Of a stretch of 38,417 bases of DNA, positions 1-8,712 are shown one piece after another (positions within the stretch are counted from its first letter, which is position 1; each line of letters opens with the position of its first letter). The translations under genes and the position numbers were made by a program. This stretch comes from CAZSRX01 sp964609675 [NCBI: uncultured Bacteroidota bacterium] (lineage in GTDB: Bacteria; CLD3; SB21), in contig CAZSRX010000035.1 in assembly GCA_964609675.1 (NCBI GenBank), positions 1-38,417 on the forward strand, read 5' to 3'. The notes below the pieces were generated by a model, which did no database searches, was not told the origin of the DNA, and worked only from the letters and a program-made list of their open reading frames with translations.

Positions 1-45
1 AGGTAGTTTATGGTAAATATAAGGCCTCCTAGGGTCATATGATAC

Positions 46-60
46 AAACTTTAAAAGTTT
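46..60. promoter_or_regulatory. Perfect inverted repeat upstream of acyl-CoA synthetase (possible operator)
   Basis: AAACTTT, one central A, then AAAGTTT form a perfect 7+1+7 inverted repeat about 25 bases before the first gene. Its size and position fit a repressor site for a fatty-acid gene, but no regulator for it is in the window. AT-rich DNA makes chance palindromes common, so this is only a candidate. Confidence 0.3.
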
Positions 61-84
61 AATTTCTTAAAAAGAGCAATAAAT

Positions 85-1755
85 ATGAGCCGATTAACCA
101 TTCCTGCCTGTATTCAGCAAAGCATAGCCATCCATAGCGGAAACACCGCCCTTTCGTTGGTTGATAGCGATGCGGTTACCTATGCCGAGTTAAACCGCCG
201 GATTCAGAATCTCGCGATGAAACTGAAAATTCTTGGTCTTTGTCCCGGTGATAAAATAGCGCTGCTGGCGCCGAACGGACCCAACTGGGGTATCAGTTAT
301 TTATCGATTCTGCATCTGGGGGCAACGGTTGTACCGATACTCAATGATTTCAGCGCTACGGAAATAACCAACATCCTTAAGCATTCTGAAGCCAAAGCGC
401 TGTTCGTATCCGAAAGCCTGAAACAAAAAATTGACCGTTCGCTACTACCGGATATTTTTGTTTATATCAATGTTGAGGATTTTTCAGTGGACGAAACGCT
501 GTCATCCCTAAAAACCCCTTACTCTGCGGATAGGGTGACGCCCGCCGATCGGGAAGCATTGAAACAAATTATTGAAACGATAAATGAAGACGATCTGGCG
601 GCAATTATATATACATCCGGAACTACCGGCTTTTCCAAGGGGGTCATGCTGACACACCGGAATATTGTATCGAACATCCGCTCCACGTATCAGGTACAGT
701 CTATCGGCCCGGCGGACCGCATGCTTTCCATCCTGCCGATGCCGCATACCTACGAATGCACGCTGGGCTTTCTGATGCCCTTGTTTTACGGCGCTTCGGT
801 GTATTACCTATCCGGCGTACCCTCCCCCACGGTACTGCTCGCGGCGCTGGACAAAATCCGCCCAACAATGATGCTGAGCGTACCGCTGGTGATAGAAAAA
901 ATTTACAAGAACCGCATCGCGCCGAAATTTTCCAAAGGGCTCGGCAAAGTATTATATGCCTTTCCGCCTGCGCGCAAATTACTGCACCGCATCGCCGGGG
1001 CCAAACTGATGCAATCCTTTGGCGGACAGATTCATTTCTTCGGCATCGGCGGCGCCCTGCTCGATGAAACCGTCGAACGATTTTTATGGGAAGCAAAGTT
1101 CCCGTATTACATCGGATACGGATTAACCGAGACCAGTCCGTTAGTGGCCGGAACGCCATCACGGAAATTAAAATTCCGCTCCACCGGATACTGCCTGCCG
1201 GGACAGGAAATGAAGCTAATCAACGTGGATCCGGCGACCGGCGAGGGCGAGATTGTCACCCGCGGCGACAACGTGATGAAAGGGTACTACAAAAACGACG
1301 ATCTGACCCGCAGCGTATTCACACCCGACGGATGGTTCCGCACCGGCGATCTGGGCTATATCGATCCTACCGGACGGCTCTTTTTCAAAGGGCGCTTGAA
1401 AAATGTCATCATCGGCGCCAACGGAAAGAACATATATCCCGAGGAAATTGAGGCCGTGGTCAACCGCCATAAATTCGTACTGGAATCCATTGTGTACGAA
1501 ATGAAAGGCAAACTCGTCGCCAAAGTGCACCTGGATTACCAAAAAGTTGAGGAATTCTACAATCATGTCCGGCGGAACACACGCGAGTTCCAGCATGACC
1601 TTCAGTTTCAAATCAACCACATACTCGCCGACATCCAGCACTTCGTGAACATGCAACTGAACGATTATTCCCACCTCGCGCTGGTGATTGAACAGCCCGT
1701 GCCTTTTGAAAAAACGCCAACGATGAAAATCAAGAAATTCATGTACGTGGCATAG
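85..1755 (+). CDS. AMP-binding long-chain acyl-CoA synthetase family protein
   Basis: Member of the ANL adenylate-forming superfamily, expected to activate a fatty acid with ATP and join it to CoA. The P-loop-like motif YTSGTTGFSKG lies at residues 176-186. A GYGLTETSP motif follows near 345-354, then a WFRTGDLGYID segment near 415-427, and the C-terminal domain carries the usual late lysine in PTMKIKKF. At 556 residues it is a complete single-enzyme size. The C-terminal ~90 residues (LVAKVHLDYQKVEEFYNHVRR onwards) resemble those of long-chain acyl-CoA synthetases rather than acetyl-CoA synthetases. The start is preceded by a weak AAGAG. The gene stands alone and faces the minus-strand caspase gene across a shared terminator. 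The exact chain-length specificity cannot be read from the sequence. Confidence 0.88.
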   Translation: MSRLTIPACIQQSIAIHSGNTALSLVDSDAVTYAELNRRIQNLAMKLKILGLCPGDKIALLAPNGPNWGISYLSILHLGATVVPILNDFSATEITNILKHSEAKALFVSESLKQKIDRSLLPDIFVYINVEDFSVDETLSSLKTPYSADRVTPADREALKQIIETINEDDLAAIIYTSGTTGFSKGVMLTHRNIVSNIRSTYQVQSIGPADRMLSILPMPHTYECTLGFLMPLFYGASVYYLSGVPSPTVLLAALDKIRPTMMLSVPLVIEKIYKNRIAPKFSKGLGKVLYAFPPARKLLHRIAGAKLMQSFGGQIHFFGIGGALLDETVERFLWEAKFPYYIGYGLTETSPLVAGTPSRKLKFRSTGYCLPGQEMKLINVDPATGEGEIVTRGDNVMKGYYKNDDLTRSVFTPDGWFRTGDLGYIDPTGRLFFKGRLKNVIIGANGKNIYPEEIEAVVNRHKFVLESIVYEMKGKLVAKVHLDYQKVEEFYNHVRRNTREFQHDLQFQINHILADIQHFVNMQLNDYSHLALVIEQPVPFEKTPTMKIKKFMYVA

Positions 1756-1778
1756 GCCCCATGCCTACAACAAATATC

Positions 1779-1811
1779 AAAAGCCCGTCGGTAACCTGCC
1801 GGGCTTTTTTA
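1779..1811. terminator. Bidirectional intrinsic terminator between convergent genes
   Basis: AAAAGCCCG pairs with CGGGCTTTTTT around a 12-base loop. A-run and T-run flank the stem, so it can serve both the acyl-CoA synthetase (plus) and the caspase gene (minus). Confidence 0.8.
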
Positions 1812-1824
1812 TGTAAAGAAAAAT

Positions 1825-2748
1825 TTACTTCACCCCAATGGGAAAATCCATGCCGAACATAAACGTTGTCGGCCACTGCGCTTCGCCTTGGTACTGCTTG
1901 GTGTACTGCGGAACGTAATCGTCAATGTATTCCTTAATCCGCGCGACGCTGATTTCGCCATTTTCCTTCGATGCCTTCCCGGAGAGGGCCTCCAGTAACG
2001 TATAGGTGAATACGCCGTGATTCAGTTCCGCGAATTCCCGGGCGAATTGGGTAGATGTGGTGGAAGCGATTATCACCGATCCGGAAGCGCGGCTGAGTTT
2101 GGCCAGCGCATTCTCTTCCGCCGCGCCGCGCACCGCAAAGCTCTGGGCAAACGCGCCGGAATTGCAGGCGTCCACAAACAATATCTGCTTCGTCGCTTGG
2201 ATGGTTTTCAGCGCCTGCCGCATTTCTTCGCCGGATAATCCGCTGGCTTGGCACTTTGAAACATCGGTCATTTGCGTGACATCGTGCAGGACGTAATAAA
2301 ATTCCGTTTTACCGTCTTCGTTTTCCAGCGCGATACCGTGACCGGCGTAAAAGAATACGAACACATCCTCCGGATTAATGCGTTTTTTCATGGATTCTAA
2401 GGTTTGTGTTACTTTATCCCGAGTGGCGTCGGCATTGAGCAATACGCTGACGGATACGGTATCGAATATCTTCGCCGCTTTCTCGCCGATGGTCTGCAGG
2501 AAGCCGCGGCAGTCCGCCACGCAGAAATTCAGGTTATATTTCGCGTTCAGGTATTCGTTGATGCCGATGCCGAGAACGTACATGTTCGGTTTGGGCGGAG
2601 CGGGTTTTTTGTAGGTATAAATGACTTCCACCGGGTTCGATTCCGTCTGATCGGTGGATGCCGCTACGGCACGGATTTTATTCGGCCCGTCGATCAGCGG
2701 GATTGTAACGATGATTTCCATCGTTTGATTAGCCATAACCGCTTTCAT
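1825..2748 (-). CDS. Caspase-like (peptidase C14) domain protein, 3' part of a frameshifted WD40-caspase gene
   Basis: Residues ~55-300 form a caspase/metacaspase-type cysteine protease domain. The catalytic histidine is in YAGHG (H137) and the catalytic cysteine in DACNSG (C195). The first ~50 residues look like the end of an Ig-like beta-sandwich. The frame stays open upstream of this ATG to about 2937, and the translated extension (GEFVPLSESGKYKI...) reads as continuous protein from the preceding WD40 open frame. The ATG at 2748 is therefore probably not the natural start. The two frames join if one base is removed from the seven-base A run at 2918-2924 (minus-strand sense). Bacterial caspase-like proteases with WD40 repeats are generally linked to signalling or cell-death roles; the substrate here is unknown. 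Confidence 0.8.
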   Translation of the reverse strand: MKAVMANQTMEIIVTIPLIDGPNKIRAVAASTDQTESNPVEVIYTYKKPAPPKPNMYVLGIGINEYLNAKYNLNFCVADCRGFLQTIGEKAAKIFDTVSVSVLLNADATRDKVTQTLESMKKRINPEDVFVFFYAGHGIALENEDGKTEFYYVLHDVTQMTDVSKCQASGLSGEEMRQALKTIQATKQILFVDACNSGAFAQSFAVRGAAEENALAKLSRASGSVIIASTTSTQFAREFAELNHGVFTYTLLEALSGKASKENGEISVARIKEYIDDYVPQYTKQYQGEAQWPTTFMFGMDFPIGVK

Positions 2749-2902
2749 GCCGCGCGTGTCTTCGCCGGTTATTTTATCGTTATGAAACAGGCGTATTGAT
2801 GAAATGCCTCCGCCGGCGTCTTTCGCGAAGACTTTTACGGCCAGGTATTCATCCTTGATTTTGTATTTCCCGCTTTCTGATAATGGAACAAATTCCCCGT
2901 TC

Positions 2903-3700
2903 TCATTTTCCGCAACATTTTTTTCCGTCTGCTGATATCACCAGGTCGTGCAGCGGTTCACTTTTTATGGTAGCCCGTTCTTTCCATCGAATAGCGTCCC
3001 AAATGATGATTGTCCCGTCCAGGTCAGCTGATACCGCATATTTGCCGTCTCCGGAGATATCAAAATGCGTCAGCTGATTTTTATGCCCTTTCAGTTTTTT
3101 TATCACCTTCCCCTGATCCGTGTCCCATATTCTCAGGTTATATTTAAAATCCTTCGCGAGGGCGTATTTCCCGTCAGAAGAAAACGCGACAGGTCCTGTA
3201 TACACCGTATCGGAAAGAGTTTTAACGGGTTCGCCAGTGTTGAGATCCCATTTCTGGATATACCGCTCGAAATCCCCCGATGCCAGGATATAACGGCCAT
3301 CGGAAGTAATGAATACTTTTTCAATCTGATATATATCACATGTTAATTTTCGGATTTCTTTACCATTATTAATATCCCATAATCGTACGGTTCCGTCAAG
3401 ACTGCCGGAAACGATCATTTTACCATCAGGGGAGAACATCACGGCTTTAACGCGATTGGTATGCCCCTCAAAAGTCCTGATTTCTTTGCCTGTCTGAAAA
3501 TCCCAAAGTTTGAGCGTTTTATCCGCGCTGGCAGTGACTATATAGCGTTCATCCGGCGACTGATCGATGCAATGAATCGCATCTGTGTGTCCGGTTTGCA
3601 GAAAGATATACGGTGCATCCTGGGCTTGAAGGGAACCTATGAAGACTATTACCACGGTAAGCGCCGCAGGAAAGACTTTAGAAAAGAATCGGTGCAACAT
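2903..3700 (-). CDS. Secreted WD40-repeat protein, 5' part of a frameshifted WD40-caspase gene
   Basis: An N-terminal signal peptide (MLHRFFSKVF, a hydrophobic stretch, then SLQAQ) precedes five WD40 repeats and part of a sixth. Visible blades end in LKLWD, VRLWD, IQKWD, LRIWD and IIIWD. The ATG at 3700 is chosen because AAGAG lies nine bases before it; a TTG start at 3730 is possible but adds residues ahead of the signal peptide. The frame runs out at ISADGKKCCGK, in the middle of a repeat, immediately after an A7 run. The caspase domain continues in another frame. A full-length protein would be about 620 residues with signal peptide, WD40 propeller, linker and caspase. This is either a real decayed gene, a sequencing or assembly indel, or a phase-variable switch. 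Confidence 0.75.
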   Translation of the reverse strand: MLHRFFSKVFPAALTVVIVFIGSLQAQDAPYIFLQTGHTDAIHCIDQSPDERYIVTASADKTLKLWDFQTGKEIRTFEGHTNRVKAVMFSPDGKMIVSGSLDGTVRLWDINNGKEIRKLTCDIYQIEKVFITSDGRYILASGDFERYIQKWDLNTGEPVKTLSDTVYTGPVAFSSDGKYALAKDFKYNLRIWDTDQGKVIKKLKGHKNQLTHFDISGDGKYAVSADLDGTIIIWDAIRWKERATIKSEPLHDLVISADGKKCCGK

Positions 3701-3748
3701 ATTTTTGATACTCTTTTTATATTTGGACAAAATGAAATGCGTAGGCGA

Positions 3749-5164
3749 TTAAATATCAGAATTCAATATTTCATCCTTGTGCAACATCAGATAATCATAG
3801 GCGGCCTGGTATTCGTTGGGAATTAAGCCGTCGAGGATGGCATCTTCGATCAGTTGTTTCAGCCGACCGACTTTTTTGCCGGGCGGGATATTAAACATTT
3901 TCATAATCTCATCCCCTTTGATGGGCGGCTGGAACGCGCGGAGGCGGTCTTTTTCCTCAACCTCGCGCACGCGCCGAAGGACGTGATCAAAATTTTTGAG
4001 ATGCTGTTTCACGCGCTCTTTGTTGCCGGAGGTAATATCCGAGCGGCACAACAGGAGCAGCTGATCGACGTCTTCGCCGCTTTCGAAAATGAGGCGGCGG
4101 ATCGCGCTGTCGGTTACTTCCTCGTCGACCAACTGGATCGGGCGCATGTGCAGACGCACCATTTTAGAGGCGTAATTAAAAAAATCGGTCGGCAGTTTGA
4201 GTTTTTTCCCGATACCGATGACCATGCGCGCCCCGATATCCTCATGGCCGTGAAAAGTCCAGCCGGCGCCGTCAAGGAACTTCTTGGAGCGCGGTTTGCC
4301 GATATCGTGCAGGAGCGCCGCAAAACGAAGCCGCAGATCGTCGGTGGCCGCGGACAAATGATCCAGCACCTTCAACGTGTGACGAAAAACGTCCTTGTGC
4401 ATGTAGCCCTGCTGGGTCTCCACGCCCGCCAGCGCGGCCAGTTCGGGAAAAATGCGCTCCAGCAAACCGGAATCGAGCAGTAATTCAAAACCCGTTGAGG
4501 GTTTGGCGCTGGCCAGTATCTTCATCATTTCATCCGTTATCCGCTCCTGCGAAATGATACCGATGCGTTCCGCATGATCTTTAATACCCTGAAAGGTTAC
4601 CGGATCGATCGTAAACTGCAACTGGGCGGCAAACCGGATGGCGCGCAGCATCCGCAGCGGATCGTCCGAAAAGGTTTCGGCCGGATCCAGCGGCGTGCGA
4701 ATGATTTTTTGTTCGATATCGCGGCGGCCTCCGAATAAATCGATGACGGCCCCGAAGGTTTCCGCGTTGATGGACTGCGCCAGCGCATTGATCGTGAAAT
4801 CACGGCGGGAAAGATCGTCGGGTAAATCAGCCGGTTCCACCGATGGGTTGCGCGACTCCGCGCGATAGCTTTCCCTGCGCGCGCCGACAAATTCGATTTT
4901 CAGGTTTTCATACCGCTCGCCCATCGGCAGCATCGCCGTCCCGAAATGCTTATACGTGACCAATGTCCGGATACCGTAATGTGCCGCCACGATTTCCGCA
5001 AACCGCACGCCGTCACCAATGACCATGACATCAAAATCAGATACCGGCCGGTTCAGGATCGTATCTCTCACGAATCCGCCAACTACATAGGCCTCAAACC
5101 GGTGCCGATCGGCCAGGCGGCCAACCTCATTCAGCACATCATGTATGATATCACGGGCAACCAT
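3749..5164 (-). CDS. cca: CCA tRNA nucleotidyltransferase / poly(A) polymerase family protein with HD domain
   Basis: Class II nucleotidyltransferase expected to build or repair the CCA end of tRNAs. The head has GGFVRD at residues 29-34 and the metal-binding DFD at 43-45, followed by RRDFTINA at 120-127. The RNA-binding neck region covers roughly 160-240. An HD phosphohydrolase domain follows, with the conserved HD pair in LLHDIGKP near 286. The total of 471 residues is normal for bacterial CCA enzymes with an HD tail. It is the fourth gene of a minus-strand run, 35 bases after the small gene at 5200-5490. CC-adding, A-adding and full CCA enzymes cannot be told apart with confidence here; no second homologue is in the window. 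Confidence 0.88.
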   Translation of the reverse strand: MVARDIIHDVLNEVGRLADRHRFEAYVVGGFVRDTILNRPVSDFDVMVIGDGVRFAEIVAAHYGIRTLVTYKHFGTAMLPMGERYENLKIEFVGARRESYRAESRNPSVEPADLPDDLSRRDFTINALAQSINAETFGAVIDLFGGRRDIEQKIIRTPLDPAETFSDDPLRMLRAIRFAAQLQFTIDPVTFQGIKDHAERIGIISQERITDEMMKILASAKPSTGFELLLDSGLLERIFPELAALAGVETQQGYMHKDVFRHTLKVLDHLSAATDDLRLRFAALLHDIGKPRSKKFLDGAGWTFHGHEDIGARMVIGIGKKLKLPTDFFNYASKMVRLHMRPIQLVDEEVTDSAIRRLIFESGEDVDQLLLLCRSDITSGNKERVKQHLKNFDHVLRRVREVEEKDRLRAFQPPIKGDEIMKMFNIPPGKKVGRLKQLIEDAILDGLIPNEYQAAYDYLMLHKDEILNSDI

Positions 5165-5199
5165 TGGAGTGTTCTTTTTGTTTACGTAAAGAGCCGTTA

Positions 5200-5490
5200 T
5201 CAGGATACCGGCTCATCGTTGCCGAATAGGCCAATCTGATCCGCCTGGTTTTTTCCGTAACGACGGCCATGTGCGCGTGCGCTATATTTGGGAGCCGGCA
5301 TATCGTTCAGCTTTTCTTTGACAAACCGTTCCATCGCGTCAAGCAGTTTTTCCGGGTCTTTGCCGCCAACCAGGTCAGGCTCTAAGGCGATCCAATGCCG
5401 GACCATCGGTAGCGCCTTATCCTCCGGCACGTTGCATTGATCGCGTAAATAGGCCAGATAAAATTCTTCTTTGCTCAGCTGGGCGGTCAT
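5200..5490 (-). CDS. Small conserved-looking hypothetical protein coupled to moxR
   Basis: A 96-residue soluble protein that I do not recognise. It begins MTAQLSKEEFYLAYLRD and ends with a basic segment (YSARAHGRRYGKNQ). Its ATG overlaps the moxR stop codon in an ATGA arrangement, a strong sign of translational coupling and a real gene. No cysteine motif, signal peptide or membrane segment is visible. Its position between a MoxR ATPase and a tRNA nucleotidyltransferase does not point to one specific role. Confidence 0.65.
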   Translation of the reverse strand: MTAQLSKEEFYLAYLRDQCNVPEDKALPMVRHWIALEPDLVGGKDPEKLLDAMERFVKEKLNDMPAPKYSARAHGRRYGKNQADQIGLFGNDEPVS

Positions 5491-6530
5491 TGCTTTTCCT
5501 CATCGAGCAGACGCTGGATAATATCGATGGACGTCATACCGTCGGCCTCGGCGTTAAAGCTGGTTACCAAGCGATGCCGGAGCACGGGTTTCACGACGGC
5601 GCGCACGTCGTCAATATCGGGCGTGTAGCGACCGTCCAGTATCGCGCGGGATTTAGCTCCGAGAATCAGATACTGCGAGGCCCGCGGACCGGCGCCCCAG
5701 CTGAGCCAGTCCTGGATGAACTTCGGCGCCCCGGGAGAACCCGGACGCGTTTTACCGACCAGCTGCACGGCATAATGCACTACCGCATCGGCTACCGGCA
5801 CGCGCCGCACAAGATCCTGAAAGAAGATGATGTCTTCGGCATGCAGGCGCTTTTCAATGTGTCCTTTATAGGCGCTGGTGGTGGTTTTAACGATGTCCAC
5901 TTCCTCGTCCGGCGATGGATAATCAATCCAGATGTTGAACATGAAACGGTCCAACTGGGCCTCCGGCAACGGATAGGTGCCTTCCTGTTCGATGGGATTC
6001 TGCGTAGCCAGCACGAAGAATGGCTCATCCAGCGTATACGTCGTACCCGCCGCGGTGACTTTATGCTCCTGCATCGCTTCGAGCAGAGCCGACTGGGTCT
6101 TGGGCGGCGTGCGGTTAATTTCATCCGCCAGCACGATATGCGCGAATATCGGCCCTTTAACGAAACGAAATTGCTTTTCGCCGGTGGTGATGTTTTCCTC
6201 GATGATTTCCGTGCCGGTAATATCGCTCGGCATCAGGTCGGGCGTGAACTGGATGCGGCTGAATTTAAGGTCCAGCGCCTGCGCCAGCGTGTGGATGAGC
6301 AGGGTCTTGGCCAACCCGGGAATGCCAATCAGCAGGCAATGGCCGCGCGAGAATAATGCCATTATGAGTTCATGAATCACCGCTTTCTGGCCGATGATCA
6401 CCTTGGCGATTTCCGTCTCGATGTCTTCCCGCGCCTGCTTTAGGGCCTGCACGGCTTCCACGTCGCTCATGGACGGATCGACAACGCGCCGTTTGGATTC
6501 TGAGGATTCCTGCTGTTTCTGAATGGTCAT
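5487..6530 (-). CDS. MoxR-family AAA+ ATPase
   Basis: AAA+ chaperone-type ATPase of 347 residues. Walker A is GIPGLAKT (69-76), Walker B is HIVLADEINR (about 131-140), and the family segment ATQNPIEQEGTYPLPEAQLD follows near 175-195 with the Arg-rich end of the AAA module. MoxR proteins usually help mature or insert metal or other cofactors together with von Willebrand factor A proteins. Here the usual DUF58 and VWA partners are not adjacent. The downstream neighbour is a coupled small protein and the upstream one a zinc-ribbon-like protein, so those are the best partner candidates by context. Confidence 0.88.
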   Translation of the reverse strand: MTIQKQQESSESKRRVVDPSMSDVEAVQALKQAREDIETEIAKVIIGQKAVIHELIMALFSRGHCLLIGIPGLAKTLLIHTLAQALDLKFSRIQFTPDLMPSDITGTEIIEENITTGEKQFRFVKGPIFAHIVLADEINRTPPKTQSALLEAMQEHKVTAAGTTYTLDEPFFVLATQNPIEQEGTYPLPEAQLDRFMFNIWIDYPSPDEEVDIVKTTTSAYKGHIEKRLHAEDIIFFQDLVRRVPVADAVVHYAVQLVGKTRPGSPGAPKFIQDWLSWGAGPRASQYLILGAKSRAILDGRYTPDIDDVRAVVKPVLRHRLVTSFNAEADGMTSIDIIQRLLDEEKQ

Positions 6531-6560
6531 GCCTATCTCCCGTTACTGTTCGCTATCGCA

Positions 6561-6935
6561 TCAATCGTTTTCGACCGCTTCGTCGTCCGCGCGTTCCCAG
6601 TCTTCCTGTTCCTTCCACCAATAGGACGCGCAAATTTTGCACTGGTATAATTCCCTCGCCGGATGCTTATACGCTTCAACAAATTCAAGTTTCATAGCTG
6701 GCAGTTCATCAAGATGATACCGTTTCAATATCTGATAATGCTCATAGGGCTTCAGCCGAAGCCAGCGGCCGGTATGCCGGTCGGCATCGGATACCTCAAA
6801 CCTGATCAACGCCCCGCATCCGTTGCAGATATACATAATACTGTCCGGCTTCTGTTCCGCGGGCATCAGCTCATTTTTCACGCGCGCCAGATACAACTTG
6901 TCGCTCCAGTAAAACCGATCTTTATTCCGCATCAT
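6561..6935 (-). CDS. Hypothetical protein with two CxxC pairs (zinc-ribbon-like)
   Basis: A 124-residue protein with CNGC near residue 38 and CKIC near 99, spaced so that the four cysteines could bind one zinc. Aromatic residues are frequent (RFYW, YWWKEQEDW) and the C-terminus is acidic. It sits 30 bases upstream of moxR on the same strand and is the first gene of that run. I do not recognise the family. The start could be this ATG or the next codon, which is also ATG. Confidence 0.6.
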   Translation of the reverse strand: MMRNKDRFYWSDKLYLARVKNELMPAEQKPDSIMYICNGCGALIRFEVSDADRHTGRWLRLKPYEHYQILKRYHLDELPAMKLEFVEAYKHPARELYQCKICASYWWKEQEDWERADDEAVEND

Positions 6936-7161
6936 AATTTGTTTCTTTCATAAAGCGGGTTAGTATAAAGATTATGATTGGAAAAATCAATAAAAAGGAA
7001 CTTATCCGATTGAGCGCTTCATCCCATTTTCAGCGCAGACTGCTGAAAAATCCATTCAAGAATCTAAAAAACCCCGGGTGCGTTTCGATTATCTTTTGTT
7101 TATTATCTTATAGTCTGCTGGCCCGGCTTGATTCAACGATTCTTGGTTATTGCTAAAACGC

Positions 7162-8046
7162 TCAGGCAACGCCGATGATATATATCAAACTGGAATAATT
7201 CCTGTCGCTTTTTTTCGCTTTCCGGTTCGACTGCATACCGTTCAGGAAAGCCCTGCCATATCGTATTCTGCCCGTCCGGTACTTTTCGCTCAGCAGGCTG
7301 ACATAATACGCATCAAACTTCATCGGAATCCGTTCGGTAACGATCATTCCGTAACGGCCAAAAAGATCGGAAACATTATTCCTGGTAAAATGGAATAAAT
7401 GCCGGGGTACGTCATAGGCCGCCCAGAAACGCCCGTAGTGCTCGGCATCATAGCTCTCACGGTTGGGCAGGGCAATGAACAAAAATCCACCCGGCTTGAG
7501 GAGCCGCTTCAGATGCCGCACTTGTCCGGTCACATCATAAATATGCTCCAGAACATGCCACATGGTAATCACATCGAAAGAGCCGTCGGGAAAGTTGCGG
7601 ATATGCGCCGGCTCATAAACATTAAGACCGTAGTGCCGGACCGCTGCCTCTCTGGCGCCCGCATTCGGTTCTATTCCGGTCACATTAACGCTATTCTGTT
7701 TGCAGACGGATAGAAACGCACCGGTGCCGCAGCCGATATCGAGAATATGGTTCGGATGCACGCGTTGTTGAATCAATTGGTATTTCTTTTTTAATGTATA
7801 GCGGCGTACCGCCTGATACATTTTGTGAATAAGCCCTTTTGTCGTATCGCTATGCGAAATATAATCTTCCGATTGGTAATAGGCGCCGATATCCTTCTCC
7901 TCAGGGCGCGGATTTGTAAACGCCAGGCCGCATGACATACAAATGACCAGCTTAAACTCCTGATGGGATACCGTGTAATCCGTGCATGTCAAATATTCTT
8001 GGAATAAACCGGCATGACATACCGGACACTGTGTCAGCAATTCCAT
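7162..8046 (-). CDS. Class I SAM-dependent methyltransferase with N-terminal zinc ribbon
   Basis: The N-terminus has CPVC (7-10) and CMSCG (36-40), a zinc ribbon common at the start of sugar- and lipid-modifying methyltransferases. The SAM-binding motif I ILDIGCGTG (101-109) follows, then a DVITMWHVLEH segment and LLKPGGFLFIALPN. It probably methylates a cell-envelope or secondary metabolite; the substrate is unknown. The start at 8046 is chosen because AAGGA lies upstream and the zinc ribbon normally begins right after the start. A longer reading from 8196 adds 50 atypical residues. It is divergent from panD. Confidence 0.82.
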   Translation of the reverse strand: MELLTQCPVCHAGLFQEYLTCTDYTVSHQEFKLVICMSCGLAFTNPRPEEKDIGAYYQSEDYISHSDTTKGLIHKMYQAVRRYTLKKKYQLIQQRVHPNHILDIGCGTGAFLSVCKQNSVNVTGIEPNAGAREAAVRHYGLNVYEPAHIRNFPDGSFDVITMWHVLEHIYDVTGQVRHLKRLLKPGGFLFIALPNRESYDAEHYGRFWAAYDVPRHLFHFTRNNVSDLFGRYGMIVTERIPMKFDAYYVSLLSEKYRTGRIRYGRAFLNGMQSNRKAKKSDRNYSSLIYIIGVA

Positions 8047-8279
8047 TTTGTTTATAATCCTTTTTGAAGCATCGTTTTGTTTAATGTTTTTTGGGTGTAA
8101 GTTCCCGGCAATCACATTCGGCGAACACAAGATAAAAAAATATTTGTCATTGTCAACCATCCGGTAAGCGATTTTTCTGTTCGGTTTGAATAACATTTAA
8201 ATTTAATAAAAAAGTACTGTTCATTTATAAAAAATATTCTAAATTTGGCTTTGTAATATTTTGTGAAAAGGATAAACCG

Positions 8280-8678
8280 ATGTTCCGAACGATATTCCGT
8301 TCCAAGATCCACCGCGCCCGGGTAACCCAGCTGGATTTACATTACCACGGCAGTATCACGATTGATATGGATCTGCTGGATAAAACCAATATCCTTCCGA
8401 ACGAGCGCGTACAGATAGTAAACGCCAATAACGGCGCGCGTCTGGAAACCTACGTGATTGCCGGTAAACGGGGCAGCCGGGTTATCGGGCTGAACGGCCC
8501 CGCAGCGCGCTTAGCCATGCCCGGCGACATTATTTCCATTATCGCTTATTCAATGGCCGAAGAACAGGAGGCAAGAAGTTTTCGGCCAACAGTTATCCTG
8601 CTTAACGAACATAATGAGATCATCGAAACCCACACAATGCCGTCAGCTCAGGATTTAGGGCATCAACCATTAAACTGA
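8280..8678 (+). CDS. panD: Aspartate 1-decarboxylase (pyruvoyl enzyme)
   Basis: Converts L-aspartate to beta-alanine for pantothenate and CoA synthesis. The precursor self-cleaves between Gly24 and Ser25 to make the pyruvoyl cofactor, and YHGSITID here has that pair at exactly residues 24-25. The later segments GSRVIGLNGPAARLAMPGD and ISIIAY match the family core. Its 132 residues are normal for the family. AAAGGA lies before the ATG. It opens a plus-strand run whose members are separated by short gaps or overlaps through 11,501. Confidence 0.95.
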   Translation: MFRTIFRSKIHRARVTQLDLHYHGSITIDMDLLDKTNILPNERVQIVNANNGARLETYVIAGKRGSRVIGLNGPAARLAMPGDIISIIAYSMAEEQEARSFRPTVILLNEHNEIIETHTMPSAQDLGHQPLN

Positions 8679-8712
8679 ACTGTCAACCGATAATAATAAA
8701 AAAAAGGCCTAA

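Noticed and set aside
2903-2940. Programmed ribosomal frameshift at the A7 run of the WD40-caspase gene.
   Set aside because: The required shift is +1 (skipping one A), not the -1 typical of A-rich slippery sites, and no clear stimulator was seen. Indel or slippage is more likely.
6974-7156. A 60-codon frame between the zinc-ribbon-like gene and the methyltransferase.
   Set aside because: No ribosome-binding site and low-complexity sequence; treated as intergenic.
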